Origin: Streptomyces sp. Je 1-369
Lineage (GTDB): Bacteria; Actinomycetota; Actinomycetes; Streptomycetales; Streptomycetaceae
Assembly (NCBI RefSeq): GCF_026810505.1
Contig: NZ_CP101750.1
Location: forward strand, 4,183,254 to 4,247,253
Direction of reading: 5' to 3'
DNA length: 64,000 nucleotides
Part shown: piece by piece, positions 52,106 through 61,513 of the stretch
Position numbering within the stretch: position 1 is the stretch's first letter
How the letters are laid out: each line of letters opens with the position of its first letter
The notes under the pieces: generated by a model
The model's database searches: none
What the model was told of the DNA's origin: nothing
What the model saw: the letters and a program-made list of their open reading frames with translations, nothing else
Made by a program: the position numbers and the translations under genes

Positions 52106-52571
52106 GAGCGGCCTCCTCGGGAGAACCGAACCTTCTCGGTTCATTCCTCTAAATTCTGCACCTTGACCCGCGTTGCCCGAAATGGCGGACGCGAGTCGAG
52201 TCGGTTATAGGACGAACGGCTTGTCCTCGGCACTACAACTACACCATCCGTCCAGCCGCGTCGGCCAAACCGATGGAATTGCCCTCCCAGGTGTTCATCA
52301 CCGACGGAAGCCGATGGACCATGCCATAGCGGACAGTCACGCCACAGTGACGATCAGTCACAGAGCGATCAGGAGTCAACAGACCCCCCATAGAGTGCAA
52401 TGCTGAGCATTCCGCCCGTAGTTGGGCGGAAGGAGCCCTCCCCGGACTCCTTGTCCTATTTTGGCACGAGGAGGGGTGATGGGCGCAAGGGTGCAGTTAG
52501 TGCGGTCCGTCACGCTTGAGGCAAAGGCCCGGATCGGGACCTACGTCCTGGCACCGGGGCGACCGGAGACC
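52106..52571. other. Gene-free region upstream of bldC
   Basis: This holds the bldC promoter region. On the minus strand CAGAAT (52158-52153) with TTCGGG 17 bases upstream is a weak candidate. It also holds an inverted pair GTCAC/GTGAC near 52337-52352 and a hairpin TTCCGCCC-n6-GGGCGGAA (52410-52431) facing the plus strand. A plus-strand ATG at 52479 with a strong GAGGAGGGG site opens a frame that becomes antisense to the next gene; I do not call it. Confidence 0.5.
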
Positions 52572-53417
52572 TCAGTTCGCGAACTGAAGGTCCCGGACCG
52601 CCCGCCATCGCTCCACGAGCCTCGCATACGCCTCGCCGGCCGCCTCGCCGTCGCCGGTGCGCAGCGCCTCGATTCCCTCGGCGACATCCGCCGCCGAGTG
52701 GTCCTCGTCGAGCTCGTCGGCGGAGACCGCGTGCACGAGCCCGCCGTAGTCGAGCTCGACCAGGGAGCGGGGGTGGAACTCCTCCAGCCACCGGCCGACG
52801 TCCACGAGCCCCTCGATGATCGGCCCCTCGTCCAGCGCGTCCCGCAGCGTCCGCAGCCCGCGCGCGACCCGGCGCCGGGCCTGCACCATCGGGGTGCGGT
52901 AGCGGAGCCCCGGCGGCTCCCCCTTCTCGTGGCTCTTCTCGTGGCTGCGCTCCTCGTCGGAGACGAGCACGAACCAGTGCAGCGGCACCTGCCACGTCGA
53001 CGTACGGATCCAGGGGCGCGCGTCGGGGTTGCGCGCCAGCCACTGCTCGTAGTCCGCGACCGTCTGACGGCGGAGCACCGGGGGGAGCACCGCGTCCAGG
53101 ACCGACGGGGGCAGCTGTCCCGCCAGCTCCTCCATGGCCTGCCAGCCGCGCAGCCGGGTCCGCCACGGGCAGACGTGCAGCACTCCGTCGACCTCGGCCA
53201 CGAACGCGTCGTCGCTCTCGTGCACCGGCACGGGCACCGGGGGCGTGGGCAGCAGGTCGGCCAGCGAGCGGCGGAGCTCGTCCTGGCAGGAGGGCAGGCC
53301 GGGGCGGCGGGCATAGCGCGCCCAGTGGCCGCGCTCCGGCTCGGGGAAGGCGGCCAGCGGCTCGTACACACGCAGGTAGGACGCGTACGGGACCGTCACC
53401 GAAGACACCTTGGGCAC
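52572..53417 (-). CDS. Conserved hypothetical protein between bldC and vdh
   Basis: 281 residues from the GTG at 53417 (VPKVSSVTVPYASYLRVYEP). A GGGGGAG lies nine bases upstream; the downstream GTG at 53408 is an alternative. It is soluble and helical, with Trp-rich stretches (HWARYARR, TWQVPLHWFVLVSDEER) and an acidic C-terminal part. No domain is recognised. It is divergent from vdh, with 152 bp between the starts. The stop codon lies inside the palindrome TCAGTTCGCGAACTGA. Confidence 0.7.
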   Translation of the reverse strand: MPKVSSVTVPYASYLRVYEPLAAFPEPERGHWARYARRPGLPSCQDELRRSLADLLPTPPVPVPVHESDDAFVAEVDGVLHVCPWRTRLRGWQAMEELAGQLPPSVLDAVLPPVLRRQTVADYEQWLARNPDARPWIRTSTWQVPLHWFVLVSDEERSHEKSHEKGEPPGLRYRTPMVQARRRVARGLRTLRDALDEGPIIEGLVDVGRWLEEFHPRSLVELDYGGLVHAVSADELDEDHSAADVAEGIEALRTGDGEAAGEAYARLVERWRAVRDLQFAN

Positions 53418-53569
53418 GGCTCCTCTCTCCCCCGCGGACGCGCCGGAAAACGTGATCCTCGGCACCGGGAGGCCAAGGTCGGTGGACAGCCTCTAGTCTC
53501 ATGCCCATCGGGCCCCGCCACCCGTACGGGAGCCCGCCCAACCGCCGCACTTGACCGGGAGTCACCACA

Positions 53570-54646
53570 GTGACCGAAGCAGACAACGGCGTCCTGCACA
53601 CCCTGTTCCACTCGGACCAGGGAGGCCACGAGCAAGTAGTGCTCTGCCAGGACCGCGCCAGTGGCCTCAAGGCCGTGATCGCCATCCACAGCACCGCCCT
53701 GGGCCCCGCCCTCGGCGGCACCCGCTTCTACCCGTACGCGACCGAGGAAGAGGCCGTCGCCGACGTCCTGAACCTGTCGCGCGGGATGTCGTACAAGAAC
53801 GCCATGGCCGGGCTCGACCACGGCGGCGGCAAGGCCGTGATCATCGGCGATCCGGACCGGATCAAGAGCGAGGAGCTGCTGCTCGCCTTCGGCCGCTGCG
53901 TCGCCTCGCTCGGCGGCCGCTACGTGACGGCCTGCGACGTCGGTACGTACGTCGCCGACATGGACGTCGTCGCGCGCGAGTGCCGCTGGACCACCGGACG
54001 CTCCCCCGAGAACGGCGGCGCGGGCGACTCCTCCGTACTCACCGCGTTCGGTGTCTACCAGGGCATGCGGGCCAGCGCAGAGCACCTGTGGGGCGACCCG
54101 TCGCTGCGCGGGCGCAAGGTCGGTGTCGCGGGCGTCGGCAAGGTGGGCCACCACCTGGTCGAGCACCTCCTGGAGGACGGCGCCGAGGTCGTCATCACGG
54201 ACGTCCGCGAGGAGTCGGTGACCCGGATCGTCCACAAGCACCCGTCGGTGACGGCGGTGGCGGACACTGATGCGCTCATCCGGACCGAGGGCCTCGACAT
54301 CTACGCGCCGTGTGCGCTGGGCGGCGCGCTGAACGACGACACCGTGCCGGTCCTCACCGCGAAGGTGGTGTGCGGCGCCGCGAACAACCAGCTGGCGCAC
54401 CCGGGTGTGGAGAAGGACCTGGCCGACCGGTCGATCCTCTACGCGCCGGACTACGTGGTGAACGCGGGCGGCGTGATCCAGGTCGCCGACGAGCTGCACG
54501 GGTTCGACTTCGACCGGTGCAAGGCGAAGGCGTCGAAGATCTTCGACACCACGCTCGCCATATTCGCTCGCGCAAAGCAGGACGGCATCCCGCCGGCCGC
54601 GGCGGCCGACAGGATTGCCGAACAGCGCATGTCCGACGCGCGCTGA
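53570..54646 (+). CDS. vdh: Valine (branched-chain amino acid) dehydrogenase
   Basis: 358 residues from the GTG at 53570, with GGGAG eight bases upstream. NAD-dependent oxidative deaminase of the Glu/Leu/Val/Phe dehydrogenase family. The catalytic lysine is in [10 protein letters not shown] (~92), preceded by MSYKNAMAG, and the Rossmann motif is [12 protein letters not shown] (~183). It supplies branched 2-oxo acids for acyl-CoA starter units and could indirectly supply 2-oxo acid substrates for the central cluster. Its place beside bldC matches other Streptomyces. Confidence 0.95.
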   Translation: MTEADNGVLHTLFHSDQGGHEQVVLCQDRASGLKAVIAIHSTALGPALGGTRFYPYATEEEAVADVLNLSRGMSYKNAMAGLDHGGGKAVIIGDPDRIKSEELLLAFGRCVASLGGRYVTACDVGTYVADMDVVARECRWTTGRSPENGGAGDSSVLTAFGVYQGMRASAEHLWGDPSLRGRKVGVAGVGKVGHHLVEHLLEDGAEVVITDVREESVTRIVHKHPSVTAVADTDALIRTEGLDIYAPCALGGALNDDTVPVLTAKVVCGAANNQLAHPGVEKDLADRSILYAPDYVVNAGGVIQVADELHGFDFDRCKAKASKIFDTTLAIFARAKQDGIPPAAAADRIAEQRMSDAR

Positions 54647-54962
54647 AACAGTCCGGAATCTGATCTTCCGGCGCTGTGTGACGTTTTGACAGGGCCCCGT
54701 CGACGTACAGGAGAGACAAGACTCACCCCCGTCGGCGGGTCGCCCGCCAAGAAGAGGTTAAAATCGCAGTTGACCAGCGAGGACGGGGCTCCTTGAGGGT
54801 CGTGCGCCGAGGCGCGTCCTGCGGGCGACGTACCGTATGGCCGCAGGAGCAGGTACCGTGGAAGCCCTACGGACCGGTCTCTCCACGGAGAGCCCGTTCC
54901 AGATCATGAACGCGTGTCAAGACTCTGGGGCCGTCGAGCCCCGTATCCGAGGGGGTCGAGCC
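54647..54962. other. Gene-free leader region of the DUF3073 gene
   Basis: It contains TTGACA (54686-54691) and, further on, TTAAAAT (54758-54764) and TTGACC, but no pair with ideal spacing. An in-frame upstream ATG at 54837 would add 42 residues to the DUF3073 protein; this is rejected because that stretch is not family-like. Confidence 0.45.
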
Positions 54963-55217
54963 ATGGGGCGCGGCCGGGCAAAGGCCAAGCAGACGAAGGT
55001 CGCCCGCCAGCTGAAGTACAGCAGCGGCGGGACTGACCTCTCGCGTCTGGCCAATGAGCTGGGCGCTTCGACTTCGCAACAGCCGCCGAATGGCGAGCCG
55101 TTCGAAGACGACGACGAGGAAGACGACCCGTACGCCCAGTACGCGGATCTGTACAACGACGACGAGGACGAGGACTCCGACGAGTCCGGTCCGTCGTCGC
55201 AGCGCCGCGGCGCTTGA
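54963..55217 (+). CDS. DUF3073-family small acidic-tailed protein
   Basis: 84 residues from the ATG at 54963, with GAGGGGG upstream. The basic N-terminus MGRGRAKAKQTKVARQLKY is the DUF3073 signature, followed by a Ser/Asn linker and a strongly acidic tail (DDDEEDDPYAQYADLY). Function is unknown. The basic head may bind nucleic acid. It converges with purM at a shared terminator. Confidence 0.9.
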   Translation: MGRGRAKAKQTKVARQLKYSSGGTDLSRLANELGASTSQQPPNGEPFEDDDEEDDPYAQYADLYNDDEDEDSDESGPSSQRRGA

Positions 55218-55276
55218 CCTCGTTGCATACGCAGCATCTGTTGCCTACGCAGCATTCGCAGTTCTCGTAGCAACTG

Positions 55277-55323
55277 CACAAAACCCGGTCCGGGGTGGTC
55301 ACCACACCGGACCGGGTTTTGTG
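55277..55323. terminator. Bidirectional terminator between DUF3073 gene and purM
   Basis: A 17-bp stem (CACAAAACCCGGTCCGG with its complement) has A-rich and T-rich ends that place T-runs on both strands. It serves both converging genes. Confidence 0.93.
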
Positions 55324-55333
55324 CTGCCTACTA

Positions 55334-56407
55334 CTACTTGGCGTAGTCGCCGATCAGGGCGGCGCCCGTGGCGTGCTCGCCGCGGTCCGTGATCTCGCCT
55401 GCGACCCAGGCGTCCACACCGCGGTCCGCGAGGGTGGTGAGCGCCGCGTCCGCCGACTCCTCGGGGACGATCGCGATCATGCCGACGCCCATGTTCAGCG
55501 TCTTCTCCAGTTCGAGGCGCTCGACCCGGCCGACCTGGCCGACCACGTCGAAGACCGCGCCGGGGGTCCACGTCTCACGGTCCACGATCGCGTGCAGGCC
55601 GTCCGGGATGACCCGGGCGAGGTTGGCCGCGAGGCCGCCGCCCGTGACGTGGCTGAAGGCGTGGACGTCCGTGGTGCGGGTGAGCGCCAGGCAGTCCAGG
55701 GAGTAGATCTTGGTGGGCTCCAGGAGCTCCTCGCCGAGCGTGCGGCCGAACTCCTCGATCCGGCGGTCCAGGGCCCAGCCCGCGCGGTCGAAGACCACAT
55801 GCCGGACGAGCGAGTACCCGTTCGAGTGAAGACCCGAGGACGCCATGGCGATCACCGCGTCACCCTTACGGATGCGATCGGAGCCGAGGAGCCGGTCGGC
55901 CTCGACCGCGCCGGTACCGGCGCCCGCGACATCGAAGTCGTCCGGGCCGAGCAGGCCCGGGTGCTCCGCGGTCTCGCCGCCGACGAGGGAGCAGCCCGCG
56001 AGGACACAACCCTCGGCGATGCCCTTCACGATGGCGGCGACACGCTCGGGGTGGACTTTCCCGACGCAGATGTAGTCGGTCATGAAGAGCGGCTCGGCGC
56101 CGCACACCACGATGTCGTCCATGACCATCGCGACGAGGTCGTGGCCGATGGTGTCGTAGACACCCATCTGACGGGCGACGTCGACCTTGGTCCCCACGCC
56201 GTCGGTGGCGGAGGCGAGGAGCGGACGCTCGAAGCGCTTGAGGGCCGAGGCGTCGAAGAGCCCGGCGAAGCCGCCGAGGCCGCCGAGGCCCTTGACCTCG
56301 GGACGCTGGGTCTTCTTGACCCACTCCTTCATGAGCTCGACGGCGCGGTCGCCCGCCTCGATGTCTACGCCGGCGGCCGCGTAGCTGGCACCAGTGGTCT
56401 CGGGCAT
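55334..56407 (-). CDS. purM: Phosphoribosylformylglycinamidine cyclo-ligase (AIR synthetase)
   Basis: 357 residues from the ATG at 56407. ATP-dependent ring closure of FGAM to AIR, fifth step of purine synthesis. Typical segments are ASYAAAGVDIEAGDRAV at the start, LASATDGVGTKVDVA, MVMDDIVVCGAEPLF and the glycine-rich VGGETAEHPG. Length is normal for the family. It lies 36 bp after purF on the same strand, so the two form an operon. Confidence 0.96.
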   Translation of the reverse strand: MPETTGASYAAAGVDIEAGDRAVELMKEWVKKTQRPEVKGLGGLGGFAGLFDASALKRFERPLLASATDGVGTKVDVARQMGVYDTIGHDLVAMVMDDIVVCGAEPLFMTDYICVGKVHPERVAAIVKGIAEGCVLAGCSLVGGETAEHPGLLGPDDFDVAGAGTGAVEADRLLGSDRIRKGDAVIAMASSGLHSNGYSLVRHVVFDRAGWALDRRIEEFGRTLGEELLEPTKIYSLDCLALTRTTDVHAFSHVTGGGLAANLARVIPDGLHAIVDRETWTPGAVFDVVGQVGRVERLELEKTLNMGVGMIAIVPEESADAALTTLADRGVDAWVAGEITDRGEHATGAALIGDYAK

Positions 56408-56443
56408 GGTGATTGAGAGCTTTCGTGTCGTTACTACGTGGGC

Positions 56444-57970
56444 TTACGGGCGACGGATCGCGTCGGCCGCTGCCGTGGACGCCGGACCGGCGGCCAGCTC
56501 CGTCTCCAGGAGCTGCTTGCCGAGCAGCTCGGGGTCGGGCAGGTCCATCGGGTACTCGCCGTCGAAGCAGGCACGGCAGAGGTTCGGCTTGTCGATGGTC
56601 GTGGCCTCGATCATGCCGTCGATGGAGATGTACGAGAGGGAGTCGGCGCCGAGCGAGGTGCCGATCTCCTCGATGGTCATGCCGTTGGCGATGAGCTCGG
56701 CGCGGGTCGCGAAGTCGATGCCGAAGAAGCACGGCCACTTCACGGGCGGGGACGAGATCCGGATGTGGACCTCGGCGGCTCCGGCCTCGCGGAGCATCTT
56801 GACCAGGGCGCGCTGGGTGTTGCCGCGGACGATCGAGTCGTCGACGACCACCAGCTTCTTGCCCTTGATGACTTCCTTGAGGGGGTTCAGCTTGAGACGG
56901 ATGCCGAGCTGGCGGATCGTCTGCGAGGGCTGGATGAAGGTCCTGCCGACGTAGGCGTTCTTGACCAGGCCCGCGCCGAAGGGGATGCCGGACGCTTCCG
57001 CGTAACCGATCGCGGCGGGAGTGCCGGATTCGGGCGTCGCTATGACCAGGTCGGCCTCGACGGGAGCTTCCTTGGCGAGTTTCCGGCCCATCTCGACCCG
57101 CGAGAGGTAGACGTTCCGGCCCGCGATGTCCGTGTCGGGGCGCGCCAGGTAGACGTACTCGAAGACACAGCCCTTGGGCTTCGCTTCCGCGAATCGGGAC
57201 GTTCGCAGTCCGTTCTCGTCGATCGCGACGAACTCGCCGGGCTCGATCTCGCGGACGTAGCTGGCGCCGCAGATGTCGAGCGCCGCCGACTCCGAGGCGA
57301 TGACCCAGCCGCGCTCCAGGCGGCCGAGGACCAGCGGGCGGATGCCCTGCGGGTCACGGGCCGCGTACAGCGTGTTCTCGTTCATGAAGACGAGGGAGAA
57401 GGCGCCCTGCACGTCCGGGAGGACCTTGGTGGCGGCTTCTTCGATCGTCAGCGGCTTGCCGTCGTCGTCCACCTGGCCCGCGAGGAGAGCCGTCACCAGA
57501 TCGGTGTCGTTGGTCGCGGCGACCTGGGTCGCGCGGCCGTTCTCCTTGGGCAGGGCGGCGACCAGCTCGGCGAGCTGGGCGGTGTTGACGAGGTTGCCGT
57601 TGTGCCCGAGCGCGATGGAGCCGTGCGCGGTGGCACGGAACGTCGGCTGGGCGTTCTCCCAGACGGAGGCACCGGTGGTCGAGTAGCGGGCGTGACCGAC
57701 CGCTATATGACCCTGGAGCGAGCCGAGAGAGGTTTCGTCGAAGACCTGGGACACGAGGCCCATGTCCTTGAAGACGAGGATCTGGGAGCCGTTGCTGACC
57801 GCGATTCCCGCGGATTCCTGGCCCCGATGCTGGAGGGCATAGAGCCCGAAGTAAGTGAGCTTTGCGACCTCTTCACCCGGAGCCCAGACACCGAAGACGC
57901 CGCAAGCGTCCTGGGGGCCCTTCTCGCCGGGAAGCAGATCGTGATTGAGTCGACCGTCACCACGTGGCAC
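56444..57970 (-). CDS. purF: Amidophosphoribosyltransferase
   Basis: 508 residues from the GTG at 57970. First committed purine step: PRPP plus glutamine to phosphoribosylamine. A short propeptide (MPRGDGRLNHDLLPGEKGPQ) ends before Cys23 (DACGVFGVW), the glutaminase nucleophile exposed by processing. HRGQESAGI and the PRPP loop VVVDDSIVRGNTQ follow. The C-terminal cysteines (NLCRACFDG) suit the Fe-S type. No ribosome site precedes the GTG; a leaderless transcript is likely. Confidence 0.96.
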   Translation of the reverse strand: MPRGDGRLNHDLLPGEKGPQDACGVFGVWAPGEEVAKLTYFGLYALQHRGQESAGIAVSNGSQILVFKDMGLVSQVFDETSLGSLQGHIAVGHARYSTTGASVWENAQPTFRATAHGSIALGHNGNLVNTAQLAELVAALPKENGRATQVAATNDTDLVTALLAGQVDDDGKPLTIEEAATKVLPDVQGAFSLVFMNENTLYAARDPQGIRPLVLGRLERGWVIASESAALDICGASYVREIEPGEFVAIDENGLRTSRFAEAKPKGCVFEYVYLARPDTDIAGRNVYLSRVEMGRKLAKEAPVEADLVIATPESGTPAAIGYAEASGIPFGAGLVKNAYVGRTFIQPSQTIRQLGIRLKLNPLKEVIKGKKLVVVDDSIVRGNTQRALVKMLREAGAAEVHIRISSPPVKWPCFFGIDFATRAELIANGMTIEEIGTSLGADSLSYISIDGMIEATTIDKPNLCRACFDGEYPMDLPDPELLGKQLLETELAAGPASTAAADAIRRP

Positions 57971-57977
57971 GCCATCG

Positions 57978-57983
57978 AGTGTA
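57978..57983 (-). promoter_or_regulatory. Probable -10 box of a leaderless purF transcript
   Basis: TACACT on the minus strand ends seven bases before the purF GTG, and no Shine-Dalgarno sequence lies between. A loose -35 (TTCGGA) is 18 bases further upstream. Confidence 0.45.
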
Positions 57984-58148
57984 GGCGAGATCGACCACTG
58001 GTCCGAATTGGGGATACGGACCCTGCACGGACCGTAATCGCGAATGCGGTGACCGGCCCGTTTGTCGAGACCTACAACAGCGCTCGGGCGGGCTTCGGCG
58101 CCTGCGGCTCGGCGGCGGCCGAACGGGCCGGGGACCTGTTGTGGCTTC

Positions 58149-59003
58149 CTACGAGTCCGAAGGAACGGTCTTCGCGGTGATGACCGTGCCGTCGTCCGCG
58201 GTGAGCTTCAGCGTGTCCTGCCGCACCTCGTAGCGCGCCTCGCCGTCGAAGAGCTTCAGGAGCTTGCGCTCGGTGGTCATCGCGTCGCCGGGGCACATCT
58301 TCCGGGTGGTCGCGGGCTTGCCGAAGGTGATGCGGCCGTCCTTCGCCTCCGCCGTGGCGGATACGTCGTTGCAGCCGAGGTTGCCGCTGACCTTGCCGTC
58401 GTCGCCGAAAGTGAGGTGGACCCTGCCGGACACGGCCTTCGGCAGGGTTGCCGCCGTCCTGCCGTCGCCGATGCCGTTCACCGTCCACTTGGTGCCGGTG
58501 AGGGGCGCGTCGGGCTCGGCGGGGTGCGAGGTGAAGGCCACGCGGTCTCCCTTGGCGGTGGTGAGGGTCATGCGGTCGCCGTCCACCTTCGCGGTGAACT
58601 TGCCCGCGCCGAGTGCGCGCGTGAGGTTCTCCTCGAACTTCATGCGGCCGCCGCCCTCGCAGGCCATCCTCGTCGTCTGCGTCGTACCGAAGTCCACGGT
58701 GTCGCCCTTGATCGACACGGTGGTGCCCGCCTGGTTGCAGCCGTAGCTGCCGGTGGCCTTTCCGTCCTTGCCGATCTTGAGGTAGGCGCCTTCCGGGGCG
58801 TCGTGCTTCTTGCCGCCCACGGTGAGACTCTCGACGTTCCAGCGGACGCCGGTGAGTGCCTGCTCGCTCTCCACGGAACGGCCGCCGGAGCCGCCGCCGG
58901 AGCCGCTGTCGGAGCCGGTTCCGGACTCGCTGCCGCATGCCGTGAGCAGCAGCCCCGCGGAGGCCAGCGCGGTCAGGGTGAGGGTCAGTCGCTGCGTGTG
59001 CAT
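58149..59003 (-). CDS. Lipoprotein with two META domains
   Basis: 284 residues from the ATG at 59003; a TTG at 59021 is the far alternative. The lipobox is LLLTAC (Cys ~23). After a Gly/Ser linker, two META-type repeats are seen. Each has an ALTGVRWNVESL- or PLTGTKWTVNGI-type start and a GCNxxxxx core (YGCNQAG, LGCNDVS) followed by a paired Cys (RMACEGG, RKMCPGD). Surface lipoprotein of unknown function; META proteins have been tied to stress and motility in other bacteria. Confidence 0.88.
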   Translation of the reverse strand: MHTQRLTLTLTALASAGLLLTACGSESGTGSDSGSGGGSGGRSVESEQALTGVRWNVESLTVGGKKHDAPEGAYLKIGKDGKATGSYGCNQAGTTVSIKGDTVDFGTTQTTRMACEGGGRMKFEENLTRALGAGKFTAKVDGDRMTLTTAKGDRVAFTSHPAEPDAPLTGTKWTVNGIGDGRTAATLPKAVSGRVHLTFGDDGKVSGNLGCNDVSATAEAKDGRITFGKPATTRKMCPGDAMTTERKLLKLFDGEARYEVRQDTLKLTADDGTVITAKTVPSDS

Positions 59004-59064
59004 GGCAATGTGACGGGACAAGTGGGGGTGCCGGTTCCATCCACCGGTCCGGCGGCCGCCAGGG

Positions 59065-59865
59065 TCACCCCATGATCGGCAGCAGCCCCGACAGGTCCGC
59101 CCGCTCCCCGCTCGCGCTGACCTGCGCCGCGTCGAGGGCCGTCGCCCACTCCGTCCGCCCTGTCGCGAGGCGGATCCAGGTGAGCGGCTCGGTCTCGACG
59201 ACGTTCGGCGGGGTGCCGCGGGTGTGCCGGGGCCCTTCGACGCACTGCACCACCGCGTACGGCGGAATCCGCACCTCCGTCGACGCGCCCGGCGCCTTCA
59301 CCGCGAGGGCGTCCGCCAGCAGCCGGGCGCAGGACGCCAGGGCCTGCCGGTCGTACGGCACGTCGAGGCCGGGCACCGCGTCGTTCAAGTCGTCCGTGTG
59401 GACGGTCAGTTCGACGGTACGGGTGACCAGGAAGTCGCCGAGGGTCATGGCGCCGAAGCGCGAGGGCACCAGGCGGTCGTCGGACGCCGCGGCCAGGGAC
59501 TCCTCGATGCCGGTCAGCGTGCGTGTGAACAGCTCGTCGAGGTCCGCGCCCGCCGTCTCCGCGAGCGCCCGGGTGTCCTCGTCGACCTGCGTGGCCGCGG
59601 TGACCGTGGCGAACGGCCACTCCATGAGCGGCACTTCGTGCTTCGCGGGTTCCGGCATGCCGAGGTAGCGGTGGACGGTGCCGAGAACCATCGCGAGGTG
59701 TGCGGCCAGTTCGCGTACGGTCCACTCCCCGAGCCGCGTCGGGCGGGCGAGCTGCTCGGGGGTGAGGGTGCGGACCGCGGTGCGTACGTTGCCGAACTGG
59801 GCGAGGACGGCGGTGCGGGTCTTGGCGGAATCGTACGAGCGCGTGCGCTTCTTGGCCGGTGGCAT
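59065..59865 (-). CDS. Maleylpyruvate-isomerase-family (DinB-like) protein
   Basis: 266 residues from the ATG at 59865. The N-terminal ~150 residues are the four-helix MDMPI/DinB fold. The sequence GEWTVRELAAHLAMVLG carries one His, and TRTVELTVHTDDL supplies the second His and acidic residues of the metal site. The C-terminal part resembles the sterol-carrier-like MDMPI_C domain. Members use mycothiol or are uncharacterised. It lies 10 bp after the TetR gene on the same strand, so the TetR protein may control it. Confidence 0.85.
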   Translation of the reverse strand: MPPAKKRTRSYDSAKTRTAVLAQFGNVRTAVRTLTPEQLARPTRLGEWTVRELAAHLAMVLGTVHRYLGMPEPAKHEVPLMEWPFATVTAATQVDEDTRALAETAGADLDELFTRTLTGIEESLAAASDDRLVPSRFGAMTLGDFLVTRTVELTVHTDDLNDAVPGLDVPYDRQALASCARLLADALAVKAPGASTEVRIPPYAVVQCVEGPRHTRGTPPNVVETEPLTWIRLATGRTEWATALDAAQVSASGERADLSGLLPIMG

Positions 59866-59875
59866 GGTGCCGAGC

Positions 59876-60538
59876 CTAAGCGTTTCCGGGGTACCCCTGA
59901 AGTCCCTTTTCCACCAGATCGAAGGCGCGCTCGGCGAGGGCCGCGCAGTCGTCGGCCATGGCGTCGACGCTGTCGCCCGCGAGGAGTCTGCGGTGGTTCT
60001 CCAGGATCACCGCGTCCCGTGCGGCGACGAGCTGGTGGGCGGCGACCCCGGCGAGGAGCCGGTCACCGGTCTCCTCGGCGAGGACTCCGGCGACGAGCTC
60101 GACACCGCGCATCTGGAAGGTGAGCGTCCGGCGCGCGAGGACGGGAGTGTCGCTGATGAGCTGCCGCATCTGGAGCAGGCGGGGGTCTCCGGAGAGGCCG
60201 ATCGAGGGGTCGCGCGCGTCGACCTTGGCGAGGAACTGGCGGCGCAGCGCGGCGACCGCGCTCTCGCCGGGCTCGCGCTCGCGCACCGCGTCGGCGGCGT
60301 CGGAGACGTGCTCCTCCATCGGGCCGAGGAGGACGTCCTCCTTGGTGCCGAAGTAGTTGAAGACCGTCATCTTCGAGACGTCGGCGGCGGCCGCGATCTC
60401 CGCGACGGAGACCTTGTCGTAGCCACGCTCCAGGCACAGGTCGAGCGCGCTGCGCCAGATCCGCGCCGCGGTCTGCCGCTTTTTGCGCTCGCGCAGTCCG
60501 AGTGGTTGCGCGGCGACGCCTGCTTCTGCCCCAGCCAT
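59876..60538 (-). CDS. TetR-family transcriptional regulator
   Basis: 220 residues from the ATG at 60538. The helix-turn-helix is SVAEIAAAADVSKMTVFNYFGTK (read as two parts around residue 55). The C-terminal helices form an unassigned ligand pocket. It is the first gene of a two-gene unit with the maleylpyruvate-isomerase-like protein. The 41-bp gap to the M23-like gene upstream carries an AT-rich stretch (TTTACCAAGTCAAAATTTCA on the minus strand), a candidate autoregulatory site. Confidence 0.92.
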   Translation of the reverse strand: MAGAEAGVAAQPLGLRERKKRQTAARIWRSALDLCLERGYDKVSVAEIAAAADVSKMTVFNYFGTKEDVLLGPMEEHVSDAADAVREREPGESAVAALRRQFLAKVDARDPSIGLSGDPRLLQMRQLISDTPVLARRTLTFQMRGVELVAGVLAEETGDRLLAGVAAHQLVAARDAVILENHRRLLAGDSVDAMADDCAALAERAFDLVEKGLQGYPGNA

Positions 60539-60579
60539 GTCCGCACTGTACCAGGATGAAATTTTGACTTGGTAAATCC

Positions 60580-61431
60580 TTACTCCGCGCTCACGTGCGG
60601 GCTCGGCACGCGCTCACCGACCGTGAACACCGTGCCGTTCGCGGGCACTCCGACGCCGCGCCAGGTGAACGGGATGCCCCGGGCCGTCTCCATGTCGGGC
60701 CCGTCCATCAGGCTGAAGTGCAGGTGCGGCTCGGTGGAGTTGCCGGAGTTCCCGCACCGGCCGAGCTCCTGTCCGACGGTCACCCGGTCCCCCGGCCGCA
60801 CGGCGAGCGAACCCTGCTTGACGTGGGCGTACACGGCGTACGTCCCCTCGCCCAGGTCGAGCACGAGGTGGTTGCCGACGACGCGGCGGGCGCCGCCGAG
60901 CGTCCTGCCGACGCCCTCGACCAGCCAGAAGTACAGGACTCCGACGAGCGAGCTGCGGCTGAGGTGATCGCGCTGGTCGTCCGCGGCGTGCACGACGGTC
61001 GCGTCGGCCACCGCGAGCAGCGGCTCCCCGAAGGCCGGGTAGGCCTGCCCGCGCCGGGCGACGGGCCAGAACCAGATGGGCTTGGGACGCGCGGGCCCGC
61101 CCGCCGGTTCGGCCGTGATGTCGATGGCGTACGTCTGGCCCAGGTGGTGCGTGCCGTGGCTCGGCACCTTGTCGGCGGGGCTGTTCAGCGCGGACCAGCG
61201 GCCGGTGACCGGGGGCTCGACCTCGACCGGGGCCGGGGGGTCCGTCTCGATCTGCTTGCGCGCGGAGCGGGACGTCGCCGTACTGATGCCGATCGCGGCG
61301 AGCGCGGGCAGCCAGCTCAGCCAGTAGTCGTACGGCAGCTCCGTGAACTGCCGGACGACGAATTGGGCGAAGAACACGACCCACAGCAGCCGGTGGGCGA
61401 CAGCTGCGGTCTTGCGCAGGCCTACGGACAT
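60580..61431 (-). CDS. M23-family peptidase-like protein with N-terminal membrane segments
   Basis: 283 residues from the ATG at 61431, with GAGGGGGAA three bases upstream. Two hydrophobic stretches occupy ~10-55. The M23 fold lies at ~90-270 with THHLGQTYAIDI (~94-105, zinc-ligand His and Asp) and EPHLHFSLMDGP (~240). The His/Asp set appears complete, so it may be an active wall peptidase or lysostaphin-like amidase. It lies 82 bp after the ArsR-type gene on the same strand. Confidence 0.85.
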   Translation of the reverse strand: MSVGLRKTAAVAHRLLWVVFFAQFVVRQFTELPYDYWLSWLPALAAIGISTATSRSARKQIETDPPAPVEVEPPVTGRWSALNSPADKVPSHGTHHLGQTYAIDITAEPAGGPARPKPIWFWPVARRGQAYPAFGEPLLAVADATVVHAADDQRDHLSRSSLVGVLYFWLVEGVGRTLGGARRVVGNHLVLDLGEGTYAVYAHVKQGSLAVRPGDRVTVGQELGRCGNSGNSTEPHLHFSLMDGPDMETARGIPFTWRGVGVPANGTVFTVGERVPSPHVSAE

Positions 61432-61513
61432 AACTTCCCCCTCGTACGCGTACGGTCGTAAAGCCACAAAGTCGCACAGAGCTGGTCGGACAGAGCGGGC
61501 CATGCAGAACCCG

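Noticed and set aside
52479..53573. Plus-strand frame starting MGARVQLVRS with a strong ribosome site
   Set aside because: After ~35 codons it is the antisense shadow of the conserved gene at 52572-53417 and shows no protein-like composition.
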